A stretch of DNA of 64,000 nucleotides, from NCBI GenBank assembly GCA_019638455.1, contig JAHBTU010000001.1, positions 1,255,501 through 1,319,500 on the forward strand, written 5' to 3'. Of the stretch, positions 28,253-37,112 are shown in pieces. The stretch's first letter is position 1. Each line of letters begins with the position of its first letter. Origin of the DNA: Saprospiraceae bacterium. GTDB lineage: Bacteria > Bacteroidota > Bacteroidia > Chitinophagales > Saprospiraceae. The notes beneath the pieces were generated by a model. That model saw only the letters and a list, made by a program, of their open reading frames with translations, had not been told where the DNA came from and did no database searches. The translations under genes and the position numbers were made by a program.

Positions 28253-28306
28253 CAACTAAAAGTTGGCATTACTGATAAAAGCAACTAAAAGTTGGCATTA
28301 CTGATA
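28253..28306 (+). repeat. Tandem repeat with hairpins in front of korB
   Basis: Two exact copies of a 25-base unit (CAACTAAAAGTTGGCATTAC plus TGATA) at 28253-28277 and 28282-28306, period 29. Each unit contains an AACT...AGTT palindrome, the first with full GCCAACT/AGTTGGC arms. The second copy runs into the A of the korB start codon. Confidence 0.85.
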
Positions 28307-29358
28307 TGACATTCGTCCGACCCACTTTCCGCCACCCCGAATCGCCCAAAAACGCGCTGGGCTACACCAAAAAATTCTATGAAGGCGCCCTCTCCACGCT
28401 CTGCGCGGGCTGCGGCCACGACTCGGTGAGCGGCGCCATCATACAGGCTTGCTTTGAAATGGCAGTCGAGCCGCACAAGGTGGCGAAACTTTCCGGCATT
28501 GGCTGTTCGTCGAAAACGCCGACCTATTTTTTGGCTAACTCGCACGGTTTCAACTCAGTGCACGGGCGAATGCCCTCCGTCGCCACGGGTGCCAACCTCG
28601 CCAACCGCGACCTGCTCTACATCGGCGTGTCGGGCGACGGCGACTCGGCTTCCATCGGCATGGGGCAGTTCGTCCACGCGATTCGCCGCAACCTGAACGT
28701 CACCTATATCATTATGAACAACGGCTGCTACGGCCTCACAAAAGGACAGGATTCGGCAACGGCAGACGTGGGTTCGGTGAGCAAATCGGGCGCGGCCAAT
28801 ATGTACCAAGCCATTGACATGGCCGGGCTGGCGCTGGAACTGGGCGCGACCTTCATCGCCCGCAGTTTTTCCGGCGACAAAGAGCAGTTGATTCCGCTCA
28901 TCAAAGCCGCCATGTCGCACCCGGGTTTTGCGCTGATTGACGTGATTTCGCCTTGCGTCACTTTTAACAACAATCCCGGCTCCACCAAGTCGTACGACTA
29001 CACGCGGGAGCACATCGAAACGACGGGAGCCGTTGATTTTGTGCCGATTATGACGGAAATTACCACCCGCTACGACGAAGGAAATTCCGTCACCGTACCG
29101 CTGCACGACGGTTCGGTGATTCAACTGAGCAAACTGGCGAAAGACTGGAACCCGCTCGACCGTCATTCGGCCATGAACAAACTTTATGAGGCAAAAACGA
29201 CAGGCGAAATACTGACCGGGCTGATTTTTATTGACACCCACGCGCCTGACCTGCACCATATTTTGAACACGGTGAAAAAACCGCTGAACACGCTGGGCGA
29301 GAAAGAACTTTGCCCCGGCAGCGAAGCGCTCGAAAAAATCAATGCGGGATTTCGTTAG
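28306..29358 (+). CDS. korB: 2-oxoacid:ferredoxin oxidoreductase, beta (thiamine diphosphate) subunit
   Basis: 350 residues. The TDP-binding motif runs IGVSGDGDSASIGMGQFVHAIRRNLNVTYIIMNNGCYGLTKGQ (GDGD ... NN). Cluster-ligand Cys are in LCAGCGHDSV, SGIGCSS and VISPCVTFN, the usual placing for the proximal 4Fe-4S cluster. It pairs with the gamma-alpha subunit just upstream. The start codon abuts a tandem hairpin repeat that may govern its translation. Last gene of the run that began with the flavoprotein at 22449. Confidence 0.93.
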   Translation: MTFVRPTFRHPESPKNALGYTKKFYEGALSTLCAGCGHDSVSGAIIQACFEMAVEPHKVAKLSGIGCSSKTPTYFLANSHGFNSVHGRMPSVATGANLANRDLLYIGVSGDGDSASIGMGQFVHAIRRNLNVTYIIMNNGCYGLTKGQDSATADVGSVSKSGAANMYQAIDMAGLALELGATFIARSFSGDKEQLIPLIKAAMSHPGFALIDVISPCVTFNNNPGSTKSYDYTREHIETTGAVDFVPIMTEITTRYDEGNSVTVPLHDGSVIQLSKLAKDWNPLDRHSAMNKLYEAKTTGEILTGLIFIDTHAPDLHHILNTVKKPLNTLGEKELCPGSEALEKINAGFR

Positions 29359-29376
29359 GCGTGGACTATGTGGAGC

Positions 29377-30480
29377 TTACCAACCAACCACCCTGACAAC
29401 TCCCTTTGCAAATCTTTGGCCGTCTGTCAAATGGAGCTCCATGATGCTCATCTGCGTGCTAGCAGCAGGAGGCATTTCCACATCAAACTCAAAAGCGCCT
29501 GCTAAAGCGGTGGGCACCGCCCACTTCGCCACTTCCTTTCCCAACATGGAGCGAAATATGATGTCCAAGCGGCCATCGAATGGCAAATAGACCTGCAATT
29601 TCCCTTGCCCATTAAACGGATTGGGAGACAAACGCGGCACGAGCAAATCAGCTGGCCGCTCTTCGATAGAAAGCGTGGCGCAAGTCGTCGGCACTTCGGG
29701 GCACCAACACCGATGCGCCAGGGTGCAATCAAGCACAAACGGGTTGGGCTTTCCATCCTGATAGGTGGCGATGCGCCACGTTTTCACTAATTCTGCCGAA
29801 TCGGGCGGGTCTTGTTCGTTCCACTGGCAAAGGGTGAGTCGCTGGGATTCAAAGAAATTTGGGTCAGCGGCATTCGCCTGACCGCGATACACCGTATAGA
29901 AATAAAACACCGCCCGAGCCACATCGCCTTTTACAGATTCGCGTGGCTCAAAAGCACCACTCCTCGATTCTGTGTATTCATCAATGTGGGAGGCTGGTAC
30001 GCTGAATAGAATTTGCGTGCCGCGAAACCACTTTTGTGTGAGCGCATCGGGTATTTCGGCATAGGGAGCGTTGCCACGCGCCTCATTGACGGGGATGCGG
30101 GCCGGGAACAGATGGTGCATATCGCTGCGCGGATTGCCTTTTGAAGCCCCCTTACTTTGCGGATATGCGTGTTCAGTATTCATGCCGAGGCTACTGCCAT
30201 TCAAGTAAACATACTGCGTCGGGTCTTGAGTGGGGTCGAGATAAAGCTTGTGGCCAGAATAAATGCAGCGCAACGTGTCGTCATCCACGGCAAGCACTTT
30301 GGCAAATAGGGTGTCGCGGGCATTCGCGTAATCCAGCACGGAAGCAGGGCGAAATCGAGCGGCCAGACTATCGCGCAGCTCCTCGCCAACATATTCGGGA
30401 AAGACCGGCTCAAACACCTGAGCCAACGCGACATGGGAACAAATACCGAAGAAGAAGAAAAACAAGGAGAGGCGGGTCAT
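29377..30480 (-). CDS. Secreted endonuclease I-family nuclease with T9SS sorting domain
   Basis: 367 residues from ATG 30480, at the start of a signal peptide (RLSLFFFFFGICSHVALAQ). The endonuclease I domain shows CIYSGHKLYLDP, the His-metal site LGMNTEHAYPQSKGASKGNPRSDMHHLFP and NEARGNAPYAE. The C-terminal 80 residues (RLSPNPFNGQGKLQVYLPF... GKEVAKWAVPTAL) are a type A sorting domain, so the nuclease is exported by the type IX system, probably to digest extracellular DNA for phosphate or nucleosides. It converges on korB and diverges from the phosphodiesterase gene at 30583. Confidence 0.92.
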   Translation of the reverse strand: MTRLSLFFFFFGICSHVALAQVFEPVFPEYVGEELRDSLAARFRPASVLDYANARDTLFAKVLAVDDDTLRCIYSGHKLYLDPTQDPTQYVYLNGSSLGMNTEHAYPQSKGASKGNPRSDMHHLFPARIPVNEARGNAPYAEIPDALTQKWFRGTQILFSVPASHIDEYTESRSGAFEPRESVKGDVARAVFYFYTVYRGQANAADPNFFESQRLTLCQWNEQDPPDSAELVKTWRIATYQDGKPNPFVLDCTLAHRCWCPEVPTTCATLSIEERPADLLVPRLSPNPFNGQGKLQVYLPFDGRLDIIFRSMLGKEVAKWAVPTALAGAFEFDVEMPPAASTQMSIMELHLTDGQRFAKGVVRVVGW

Positions 30481-30582
30481 ACGAATAGAGTTTGTAGGCG
30501 AAAGGTACGAACGAATGTGCGACGAGGCAGCAAAATCCAAAGTCTGCTTACTTTGCGCCGAACTTTACATTAAGGTAACATT

Positions 30583-31992
30583 TTGAAAAAACCTTTAGCA
30601 ATCATCTTCCTTGTTGACGGTGCCCGCCCGGATGTGATGCAGGAACTTTTGGAATCGGGTGATTTGCCCAACATCCAAAAAGAAATTCTATCGGGTGGCA
30701 CTTTCCGCACCGCCACCTCTTGTTTCCCATCCACTACCGGCCCAGCCTATCTGCCTTTTCTGACTGGCAGTTTCCCCGGCACCAGCAACATACCCGGCAT
30801 TCGATGGCTCGACAAGGCCGAGTTTCATCAAAGGCGCTGGGGGCGCAATAGCTTTCGCAGCTATTGTGGTTACGAAGCGTCCTATTTCAACGACGACCTG
30901 CCCAAAGAACGGCCAACGCTCCACGAACTGTTCGAACGGCCATTCAATATCTTTTCCATGATAACTCGTGGACTGCCCAATGGCCACGACCTCACCAAAA
31001 AAGTGAAGCCGGGCCTCTATATGCGCGCACATTTCAGCCATAAATGGAGCAAAGTGGACGAGGCCTCCCATCAACATCTCATGGCGGGTCTGGAACAAAG
31101 ACCGGAATTCATGTTCGTCGTTTTTCCGGGCGTTGACTCCAACTCCCATTTGCATCATCCGCGCCACGACAACACGATTCGGGCATACAAATATCTGGAT
31201 TACAGCGTCGGGCAGGCGGTGGAAAAACTAAAAAAACAAGGCAGATGGGACGACACGCTGACGATTCTGATTTCCGACCACGGGCTGACAGAAACGCATA
31301 CCCATCTTGATTTGGCGCATTTTTTCAAACGTCGTCGTATCAAGACGCTGGAATATCCGGTCGTCTGGACACAAAACCCCAAAATGTCTGTCATGATTTC
31401 TGGCAATGCGGCGGGGCAAGTGTATTGTTTGCAGAATGGCAACGGACAACCGATGTATGGCGAAGAAATACAGCAACGATTGGGCGATGTCTGGCAAGAG
31501 CTGCTCGCACGGGAAGAGGTGGATTTCGTCACATGGCGACACGACGAAAATACTTTCGCCGTAGGCTCAGCAGCCGGAGAAGCCCACATCGTCAAGCATG
31601 AAAATAGCCTCAGTTATGTGCCTCAAACGGGCGACCCTCTGGGGCTGGGTATCCTGAACACCCCGCTAAATAGAGCCGAGAGCCTCGCTGCCACTTTCGA
31701 CACTCAGTACCCCGATGCACTCGTGCAAATCGAACAAGTGTTCTCATGCACCCGCACTGGCGACTTCATTGTGACTTCCAAAAAGGGTTACGACTTGCGC
31801 GAGGTATGGGAGTGGCCAGAACATCACGGCTCGCATGGCTCGCTGCACCGCGAGCATATCATGGTGCCGCTCATCTACAATCAAACTGGCTGGGACTCGC
31901 GCCCTGCCCGCACGACCGATATTTTCAACACTGTCCTAAAATGGTCCGGCAAGCCGACCTTGCACAACACCGATGGAGAATCGCTCTGCTGA
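30583..31992 (+). CDS. Alkaline phosphatase superfamily / type I phosphodiesterase-like protein
   Basis: 469 residues from a TTG at 30583; an in-frame TAA lies 12 bases upstream and the first ATG falls inside the metal-binding motif, so TTG is the start. Two-metal hydrolase: first Asp in IIFLVDGARPDV, nucleophile Thr in CFPSTTGPAYLPFLTGSFPG, then FPGVDSNSHLHH, LISDHGLTETHTH and a final HHGSHGSLHREH. No signal peptide is evident, so it is probably cytosolic or peripheral. It overlaps the next gene, a flippase-like membrane protein, by 20 bases, a sign of translational coupling and a joint role, perhaps in headgroup metabolism of a membrane lipid. Confidence 0.88.
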   Translation: MKKPLAIIFLVDGARPDVMQELLESGDLPNIQKEILSGGTFRTATSCFPSTTGPAYLPFLTGSFPGTSNIPGIRWLDKAEFHQRRWGRNSFRSYCGYEASYFNDDLPKERPTLHELFERPFNIFSMITRGLPNGHDLTKKVKPGLYMRAHFSHKWSKVDEASHQHLMAGLEQRPEFMFVVFPGVDSNSHLHHPRHDNTIRAYKYLDYSVGQAVEKLKKQGRWDDTLTILISDHGLTETHTHLDLAHFFKRRRIKTLEYPVVWTQNPKMSVMISGNAAGQVYCLQNGNGQPMYGEEIQQRLGDVWQELLAREEVDFVTWRHDENTFAVGSAAGEAHIVKHENSLSYVPQTGDPLGLGILNTPLNRAESLAATFDTQYPDALVQIEQVFSCTRTGDFIVTSKKGYDLREVWEWPEHHGSHGSLHREHIMVPLIYNQTGWDSRPARTTDIFNTVLKWSGKPTLHNTDGESLC

Positions 31993-33004
31993 CACCCCTT
32001 TGCTGCCATCGCAAAAAACGATTTTGTATGGCATTCAGATTTTTGTGTTGTGCTCCTTGGCCGGCACTTTGCTGGGAATGTGGTGGAAGCGCCCAGCCGG
32101 TTTGGGTGAGTTGACCGCCCGGCTCGACTGGCGCTTTTGGATTGGCTTGTTGCCTCTCATCGGCTTGGACTACTGGCTGGGCGGCTTTCGTTATCGCCTG
32201 TTTTTCAACGGGAAACAATTGCCCTTCATCTCGCAGTGGGATTGCATGCGCTCCAACTGGGCCAATATGTTCATGGGAGCAGCCACCCCATTCCAGACAG
32301 GCGGCGCACCCGCGCAACTTTATGTTTTGTGGAAAAAAGGAGCAAGCGTGACCAACAGCCTTTTGGTGTCTATGGTCAACTATGTGGCAACCCTGCTCTT
32401 TTTCTTGCTCTCAAGCCTTGCGGCGCTGGCTTATTTGCCGGATAACTTGTTCGGCGAAAATTTCGGCGTGATTTTCCGAACTGGTTTTGGCGTGATAACT
32501 ACGGTGGTTTCTCTCACCTTGATGGTGTTGTTTTTTCCACAAACTGGCAAGTTCCTCATTAAGGGGGTACTGAGCATTTTGCCCATAAAAAAAGAAAAGA
32601 AGGAGCGGGTGCTGGAAAAAGCCGCCATGGAATCGCAGCGTTTCAATGACGGATTTCGCAGCATCTTGCAACAGAACAAGTTGGGCATTTCATCCGCATT
32701 TCTGGCCACCTGCCTGCTTTATTTCAACAAATACCTCATAGGCTACGTCATTGTGCGAGCGATGGGCATAGGGGTGCCTTTCGACGTATTTTTGTGCATT
32801 CAGGTGATTCAGATGCTGCTGCTCTATTTTGCCCCAACCCCAGGTGCGTCCGGGTTGGCGGAGGTCTCCACGATATGGCTGATGAGCGCCTTGATGCCTG
32901 CATCCTTGCTGCTCGTTTATACTGTTTTTTATCGTTTGTCCACCACCATGCTGGGAGCACTCGCCGGAGGGGTGGTCATCATACAAGAGATGCGCAGCGC
33001 ATAA
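31973..33004 (+). CDS. Flippase-like integral membrane protein (lysylphosphatidylglycerol synthase transmembrane family)
   Basis: 343 residues with about eight hydrophobic segments. The family block FMGAATPFQTGGAPAQLYVLWKKGAS, with the conserved polar stretch between helices, and LLLYFAPTPGASGLAEVSTIWLM near the C-terminus identify the UPF0104/AglD2-like transmembrane family, named for the flippase half of MprF. Members are thought to move lipids or lipid-linked glycans. The ATG at 31973 lies inside the preceding phosphodiesterase gene. No catalytic domain is attached here. Confidence 0.9.
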   Translation: MENRSADTPLLPSQKTILYGIQIFVLCSLAGTLLGMWWKRPAGLGELTARLDWRFWIGLLPLIGLDYWLGGFRYRLFFNGKQLPFISQWDCMRSNWANMFMGAATPFQTGGAPAQLYVLWKKGASVTNSLLVSMVNYVATLLFFLLSSLAALAYLPDNLFGENFGVIFRTGFGVITTVVSLTLMVLFFPQTGKFLIKGVLSILPIKKEKKERVLEKAAMESQRFNDGFRSILQQNKLGISSAFLATCLLYFNKYLIGYVIVRAMGIGVPFDVFLCIQVIQMLLLYFAPTPGASGLAEVSTIWLMSALMPASLLLVYTVFYRLSTTMLGALAGGVVIIQEMRSA

Positions 33005-33046
33005 GCGCCGCGAGCCAACTGACAAAAAAGGAACAGATATTCTCCC

Positions 33047-33511
33047 TTATACCTTGATGCCCGCCCGCTCGTAGATAAAGCTCATGAGCCATGCAGGGCC
33101 AATCATGAGAAATTGGACATCTTTCAAAAAAGATGGCTTCTTGCCCTCGATTTTGTGCCCCCAGAATTGGCCGACCCACGCCAACACGAACAAGATGAGG
33201 CTTACTTGCCACAACGAGGCGCCGCTCGCCTCAATCACCCGGCAAAGCCACAGACACAACAGCGAAAAAAGCGTCATGCCGATGGCCAGCGTGGGCGATA
33301 GCCTGACGTAATAGAGAATGGTCAGCGCCAGCGCGACGATGGCCAGATTGAGCGGCATATCGGGCAGAATGTTCACACCCAATTTGACGCTGTACAGAAG
33401 ACCCACCACACAGAAAAAAATGACAGGCACACAAACCCAATGCACCAGTTTGTTGGTGGGGTTTTGATGGCTTTCGCCATATTCGGAAAGGAGAGACTGA
33501 ATGGTACGCAT
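33047..33511 (-). CDS. DUF962 / Mpo1-like membrane protein
   Basis: 154 residues with four hydrophobic segments. The N-terminal SEYGESHQNPTNKLVHWVCVP and the C-terminal VLAWVGQFWGHKIEGKKPSFLKD carry the conserved His residues that bind Fe(II) in yeast Mpo1, a dioxygenase that shortens 2-hydroxy fatty acids; bacterial homologues are unstudied as far as I know. The ending FLMIGPAWLMSFIYERAG is typical. A -7 box lies upstream. Converges on the flippase gene. Confidence 0.9.
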   Translation of the reverse strand: MRTIQSLLSEYGESHQNPTNKLVHWVCVPVIFFCVVGLLYSVKLGVNILPDMPLNLAIVALALTILYYVRLSPTLAIGMTLFSLLCLWLCRVIEASGASLWQVSLILFVLAWVGQFWGHKIEGKKPSFLKDVQFLMIGPAWLMSFIYERAGIKV

Positions 33512-33542
33512 GGCTTCTTTTATTTTGAAAACAAGTGTCGGG

Positions 33543-33550
33543 CAAAAATA
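33543..33550 (-). promoter_or_regulatory. Bacteroidota -7 box
   Basis: 33550-33543 reads TATTTTTG on the minus strand (TAnnTTTG), 31 bases before the DUF962 ATG. Confidence 0.4.
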
Positions 33551-33559
33551 GAAACCTGT

Positions 33560-34633
33560 TCAAAACTTTGGGCACAAAACTTCCTCATTCTCATACTCGC
33601 CCAAATAAGCCACCGAAATCTCGAACGCGCCCTGCCGCTGTTTGGCCTGAATGGCCCGCAGATTCAGGTCGTAGCTCAAGCCTATCAGCACGTTGCTGAA
33701 CTCCAAGCCCACCAGCGCCACCACAGAATCGAAGCCGGGGCCGTCGTTGTTGCGCACAAAGCGCCCCCAACTGCCCACATGCAGTGCCGTGCTGCCATAT
33801 TGCCCCACCGCAATGCGGAAGTTGGTGCCTGTGTTGATTTCGGTGTGCGGCCCTTGGCGGGCTATCAAAAAACGAGGCAAAAAACCCACATTGTTCTCCC
33901 TGTCCAAAGGGATGTTGGCAGCCAGTTGCGCGGATAGTTTGCGATACAATCTGCCGCCTTCACCTGTGTTGCCGTAGAAAGACACACGCGGCTGGGTGGC
34001 ATGGTGCATGCCAACACCCGCAAAAATGCGTCCTTCACGGCCTACTTGGGCCATGTAGTTCAACCCCACGTTGAGGTCGGAATACGAGAAGTTGTTTTCA
34101 GGCAACTCCTCGCCCGTGCCCATGGTGTAGCCATTCACCCCGTCGAATTGGTCGTGAAAGTTGAGCGAACCGTAATTGACATTGCGCTGCGTAAGCCCCC
34201 CTTGCACCCCCAAAGTCAGGAACTGCGTGTTGCTGGACCCAAGTGATTTGTGATAGGCCATCGAGACGGCAATTTGGGTAGTGCTGAAATCCACCACGCT
34301 CACCCTGTCGGTAAAAAACATGAGACCCAAGCCAAAAGCATCCTCCGTGACTTTTTTGCTGGGCGCTCTCAAACGCAGGTCGGAAGCCACCGCAAAAGTG
34401 GTGATGGGATTGTCGAGCACTTGGCGCCATTGGTCCCGATAAATGGCCGACACCCTGTATTTCCCATCAAAAGCCCCGGTGAGTGCGGGGTTCAAGACCA
34501 TCGGGGAAGCGTAGAATTGGGAGAAATGCTTGTCTTGCGAATATGTGTTGGAAATGAGCGCGCCAAAAAGGAACACAATGGTCAATGCCGCGACTGGCGA
34601 AGGGAGCAGGGAGTAAAGTAACCGTTTTTTCAT
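33560..34633 (-). CDS. PorP/SprF-family type IX secretion membrane protein
   Basis: 357 residues from ATG 34633, where a signal sequence (SPVAALTIVFLFGALISNTYSQ) begins; the open frame runs 103 codons further up without a signal. The mature start DKHFSQFYASPMVLNPALTGAFDGKYRVSAIYRDQW is the classic PorP/SprF opening, followed by barrel strands (LGLMFFTDRVS, LNVGLNYMAQVG, LIGLSYDLN). SprF-type proteins help retain or secrete specific SprB-like adhesins; none is adjacent here, although an SprB-repeat protein is encoded at 51199. A good -7 box is at 34651-34658. Confidence 0.95.
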   Translation of the reverse strand: MKKRLLYSLLPSPVAALTIVFLFGALISNTYSQDKHFSQFYASPMVLNPALTGAFDGKYRVSAIYRDQWRQVLDNPITTFAVASDLRLRAPSKKVTEDAFGLGLMFFTDRVSVVDFSTTQIAVSMAYHKSLGSSNTQFLTLGVQGGLTQRNVNYGSLNFHDQFDGVNGYTMGTGEELPENNFSYSDLNVGLNYMAQVGREGRIFAGVGMHHATQPRVSFYGNTGEGGRLYRKLSAQLAANIPLDRENNVGFLPRFLIARQGPHTEINTGTNFRIAVGQYGSTALHVGSWGRFVRNNDGPGFDSVVALVGLEFSNVLIGLSYDLNLRAIQAKQRQGAFEISVAYLGEYENEEVLCPKF

Positions 34634-34650
34634 GTGCTTAAAAATTTGGG

Positions 34651-34658
34651 CAAAGGTA
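34651..34658 (-). promoter_or_regulatory. Bacteroidota -7 box for the PorP/SprF gene
   Basis: 34658-34651 reads TACCTTTG on the minus strand, 18 bases before the ATG at 34633. Confidence 0.5.
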
Positions 34659-34689
34659 GAGATTCTCGTCTCGCAGTTGCCTTGTTTTA

Positions 34690-34792
34690 TACCTTGATTC
34701 GACAAGATTTGTCGGGTGGTCATAATTGTTCTTCTTGATTTTGAACGGATTGCGCTTTTTTCCATGTTGAAAAACTGGCAGCGCGAGGCGTA
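34690..34792 (+). repeat. Dispersed repeat family 2, copy A
   Basis: Runs from TACCTTGATTCG to GGCAGCGCGAGGCGTA, with the middle words TCTTGATTTTGAACGGATTGCGC and TCCATGTTGAAAAAC. It resembles copies at 47004, 47173 and 49323. With the -7 box it fills most of the 347-base gap between the divergent PorP and OPT genes; no gene lies there. Confidence 0.7.
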
Positions 34793-34980
34793 AATAAATC
34801 CCGAAAACGACCGAAGTCCGAAAAATAGGGGCGAGCGCCAAAGTTTAACACTGGACTTTTGCACGGACGTTGGCTTACTTTCAAAAATTTCTACCTTTCG
34901 CGCTTCGTGTTGCCATAAAGAGCAGCAGAAAATCCCAAACATGCTCTAAGTCCTCCACAACGAAACACACCTATCTATTC

Positions 34981-37026
34981 ATGGAACAATCCAACACACC
35001 TGAATTCAAGCCCTACATCGCCCCGGAGAATACTTCGGTCAAGGAATTCACCTTGCGAGCCTGCGTGCTGGGAGCCGTGTTCGGCATCCTGTTTGGCGCA
35101 GCCACGGTATATCTCGCCTTGAAGGCGGGTCTGACCGTTTCGGCTTCCATCCCCATTGCCGTGCTCGCCATTTCGCTGGGCCGACGGTTTCTGAAAACCA
35201 CCATTCTGGAAAACAACATCATTCAGACCGCTGGCTCTGCGGGCGAATCGGTTGCGGCGGGGGTGGTCTTCACACTGCCCGCGTTTTTGTTTCTCAGCGA
35301 TGGCATCGGCAAAGGCTTTTTCAACTACTGGACGATTCTGATGCTCGCCATATTCGGGGGCATACTGGGCGTCTTGATGATGATTCCGCTGCGGCGCTCG
35401 CTCATCGTGAAAGAGCACGCCAACCTACCCTACCCCGAAGGCACGGCCTGCGCCAGCGTGCTCATAGCAGGCGAAAAAGGGGGAGACTACGCCCGGACGG
35501 CCTATCTCGGCTTGGGCTTTGCTTTCGTGTATGCCCTGCTGCAAAAAGTGCTGCACGTCATCGCCGAAGTGCCGACGTGGAGCACCCACATCGCCAACAA
35601 ATACCTCCCGGCGGCACGGGTGAGCGGCGAAATCACGCCGGAATACCTCGGCGTGGGCTACATCATCGGCCCGCGCATCGCGGGCGTGTTGGTGGCGGGG
35701 GGCGTGTTGGCTTGGCTCGGCCTGATTCCCTTGCTGGCTACCCTCGTGCCGCCCGAAGTAATCGCGGCCCAGCTCGCCAAACTCGGCCTGCTTGACCTCT
35801 CGCAACCCAACGCCCGATTCGGCTGGGACCCCGCCAACCGCACCATGGCCGACCTTTCGGAAGCCATTTACCGCGCTTACGTCCGCCAAATCGGTGCCGG
35901 CGCGGTGGCCGGCGCGGGATTTATCACACTCATCAAAACCCTGCCCACCATCGTCTCCTCTTTCAAAGAAAGCATCGGCGATTTGCGCAATCGCGACAAG
36001 ACTGCCGCCGTCTCGCGCACAGAGGACGACCTATCGCTCAAAGTGGTCGGTTTTGGAAGCCTCGCCTTGGTGTTGCTGATGGCGGTGCTGCCCAATGTGC
36101 CGGGCGAAAACATCCTTAGCAAACTCCTCATCGGGGTGTTGGTCATCATTTTTGGATTTTTCTTCGTCACCGTTTCGAGCCGCATCGTGGGCATCATTGG
36201 CAGCAGCAACAACCCCATCTCCGGCATGACCATCGCCACCATCATGGGCACCGCCCTCGTGTTCATCGGCGTGGGCTGGACGGGCAAATTCTACGAGCCA
36301 ATGGCGCTCGTGGTCGGCGGCATGATTTGCATAGCCGCTGCCAACGCAGGGGCCACGTCGCAGGATTTGAAAACAGGCTACCTCGTGGGCGCCACGCCGC
36401 GCTATCAGCAGTTGGCACTCTTCATCGGGGTTGTTTTTTCATCGCTCATCATCGGTTTCACGGTGCAATATCTCGACACACCGACCGCCGAGCTCCGCGC
36501 ACAAGGCATCGAACACGCCATCGGTGAAAAATTCAACGCGCCACAGGCCACCCTGATGGCGACGCTCATCAAAGGCTTGCTCTCTTTCAACCTCGATTGG
36601 CAATTCGTGCTGGTCGGCATTTTCATTGCCATCACCATGGAACTGTGCAGCGTGAAATCGCTCTCCTTTGCAGTCGGGCTATATCTGCCGCTCGCCACCA
36701 CGCTGCCTATATGGATTGGCGGCGTGCTGAAAGGACTGACGGACTGGCTCGCCAAACGCAAGGGCGAGACGGTGGAAGACTCCGAATTGGGCAAAGGCAG
36801 TCTTTTTGCCACTGGCTTGGTGGCTGGCGGCGCGCTCATGGGACTGGTCGTGGCCCTCTGGCAGGCCAAAGAGGCATCCTACGAAACCGGGCAAGGCTGG
36901 TTGCCCAAAGTCAACTTGGAGGGAACTATGCTCAAAGCCTTGGGGCCTGGTGGGTACGAGTTGCTCGGCGTGGCGTTTTTTGCCACATTGGCCTACCTCC
37001 TCGTGCGGGCAGCGCGCAAGAAGTAA
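34981..37026 (+). CDS. OPT-family oligopeptide/metal-chelate transporter
   Basis: 681 residues from ATG 34981. Inner-membrane transporter with about 15 hydrophobic helices. Family blocks: FGAATVYLALKAGLTVSASIPIAVLAI, IIQTAGSAGESVAAG, EHANLPYPEGTACASVL, GSSNNPISGMTIATIMGTAL and AGATSQDLKTGYLVGATPRYQQ. Prokaryotic OPT members import oligopeptides or iron chelates; the substrate is not deducible. The upstream ATG region to 34870 has no family match. Followed by a terminator-like hairpin. Confidence 0.94.
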   Translation: MEQSNTPEFKPYIAPENTSVKEFTLRACVLGAVFGILFGAATVYLALKAGLTVSASIPIAVLAISLGRRFLKTTILENNIIQTAGSAGESVAAGVVFTLPAFLFLSDGIGKGFFNYWTILMLAIFGGILGVLMMIPLRRSLIVKEHANLPYPEGTACASVLIAGEKGGDYARTAYLGLGFAFVYALLQKVLHVIAEVPTWSTHIANKYLPAARVSGEITPEYLGVGYIIGPRIAGVLVAGGVLAWLGLIPLLATLVPPEVIAAQLAKLGLLDLSQPNARFGWDPANRTMADLSEAIYRAYVRQIGAGAVAGAGFITLIKTLPTIVSSFKESIGDLRNRDKTAAVSRTEDDLSLKVVGFGSLALVLLMAVLPNVPGENILSKLLIGVLVIIFGFFFVTVSSRIVGIIGSSNNPISGMTIATIMGTALVFIGVGWTGKFYEPMALVVGGMICIAAANAGATSQDLKTGYLVGATPRYQQLALFIGVVFSSLIIGFTVQYLDTPTAELRAQGIEHAIGEKFNAPQATLMATLIKGLLSFNLDWQFVLVGIFIAITMELCSVKSLSFAVGLYLPLATTLPIWIGGVLKGLTDWLAKRKGETVEDSELGKGSLFATGLVAGGALMGLVVALWQAKEASYETGQGWLPKVNLEGTMLKALGPGGYELLGVAFFATLAYLLVRAARKK

Positions 37027-37072
37027 CGATGCGAACCCAGCCCGTTTGTGTAAGCATTCGATGAGAAAAAAT

Positions 37073-37112
37073 GGGGGCGCTTTGCGATTCGTCGCTGCGC
37101 TCCCTATTTTTT
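37073..37112 (+). terminator. Terminator of the OPT gene
   Basis: GGGGGCGC at 37073-37080 pairs (one G-T) with GCGCTCCC at 37097-37104, followed by TATTTTTTTT. It overlaps the stop of the convergent barrel gene. Confidence 0.6.
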
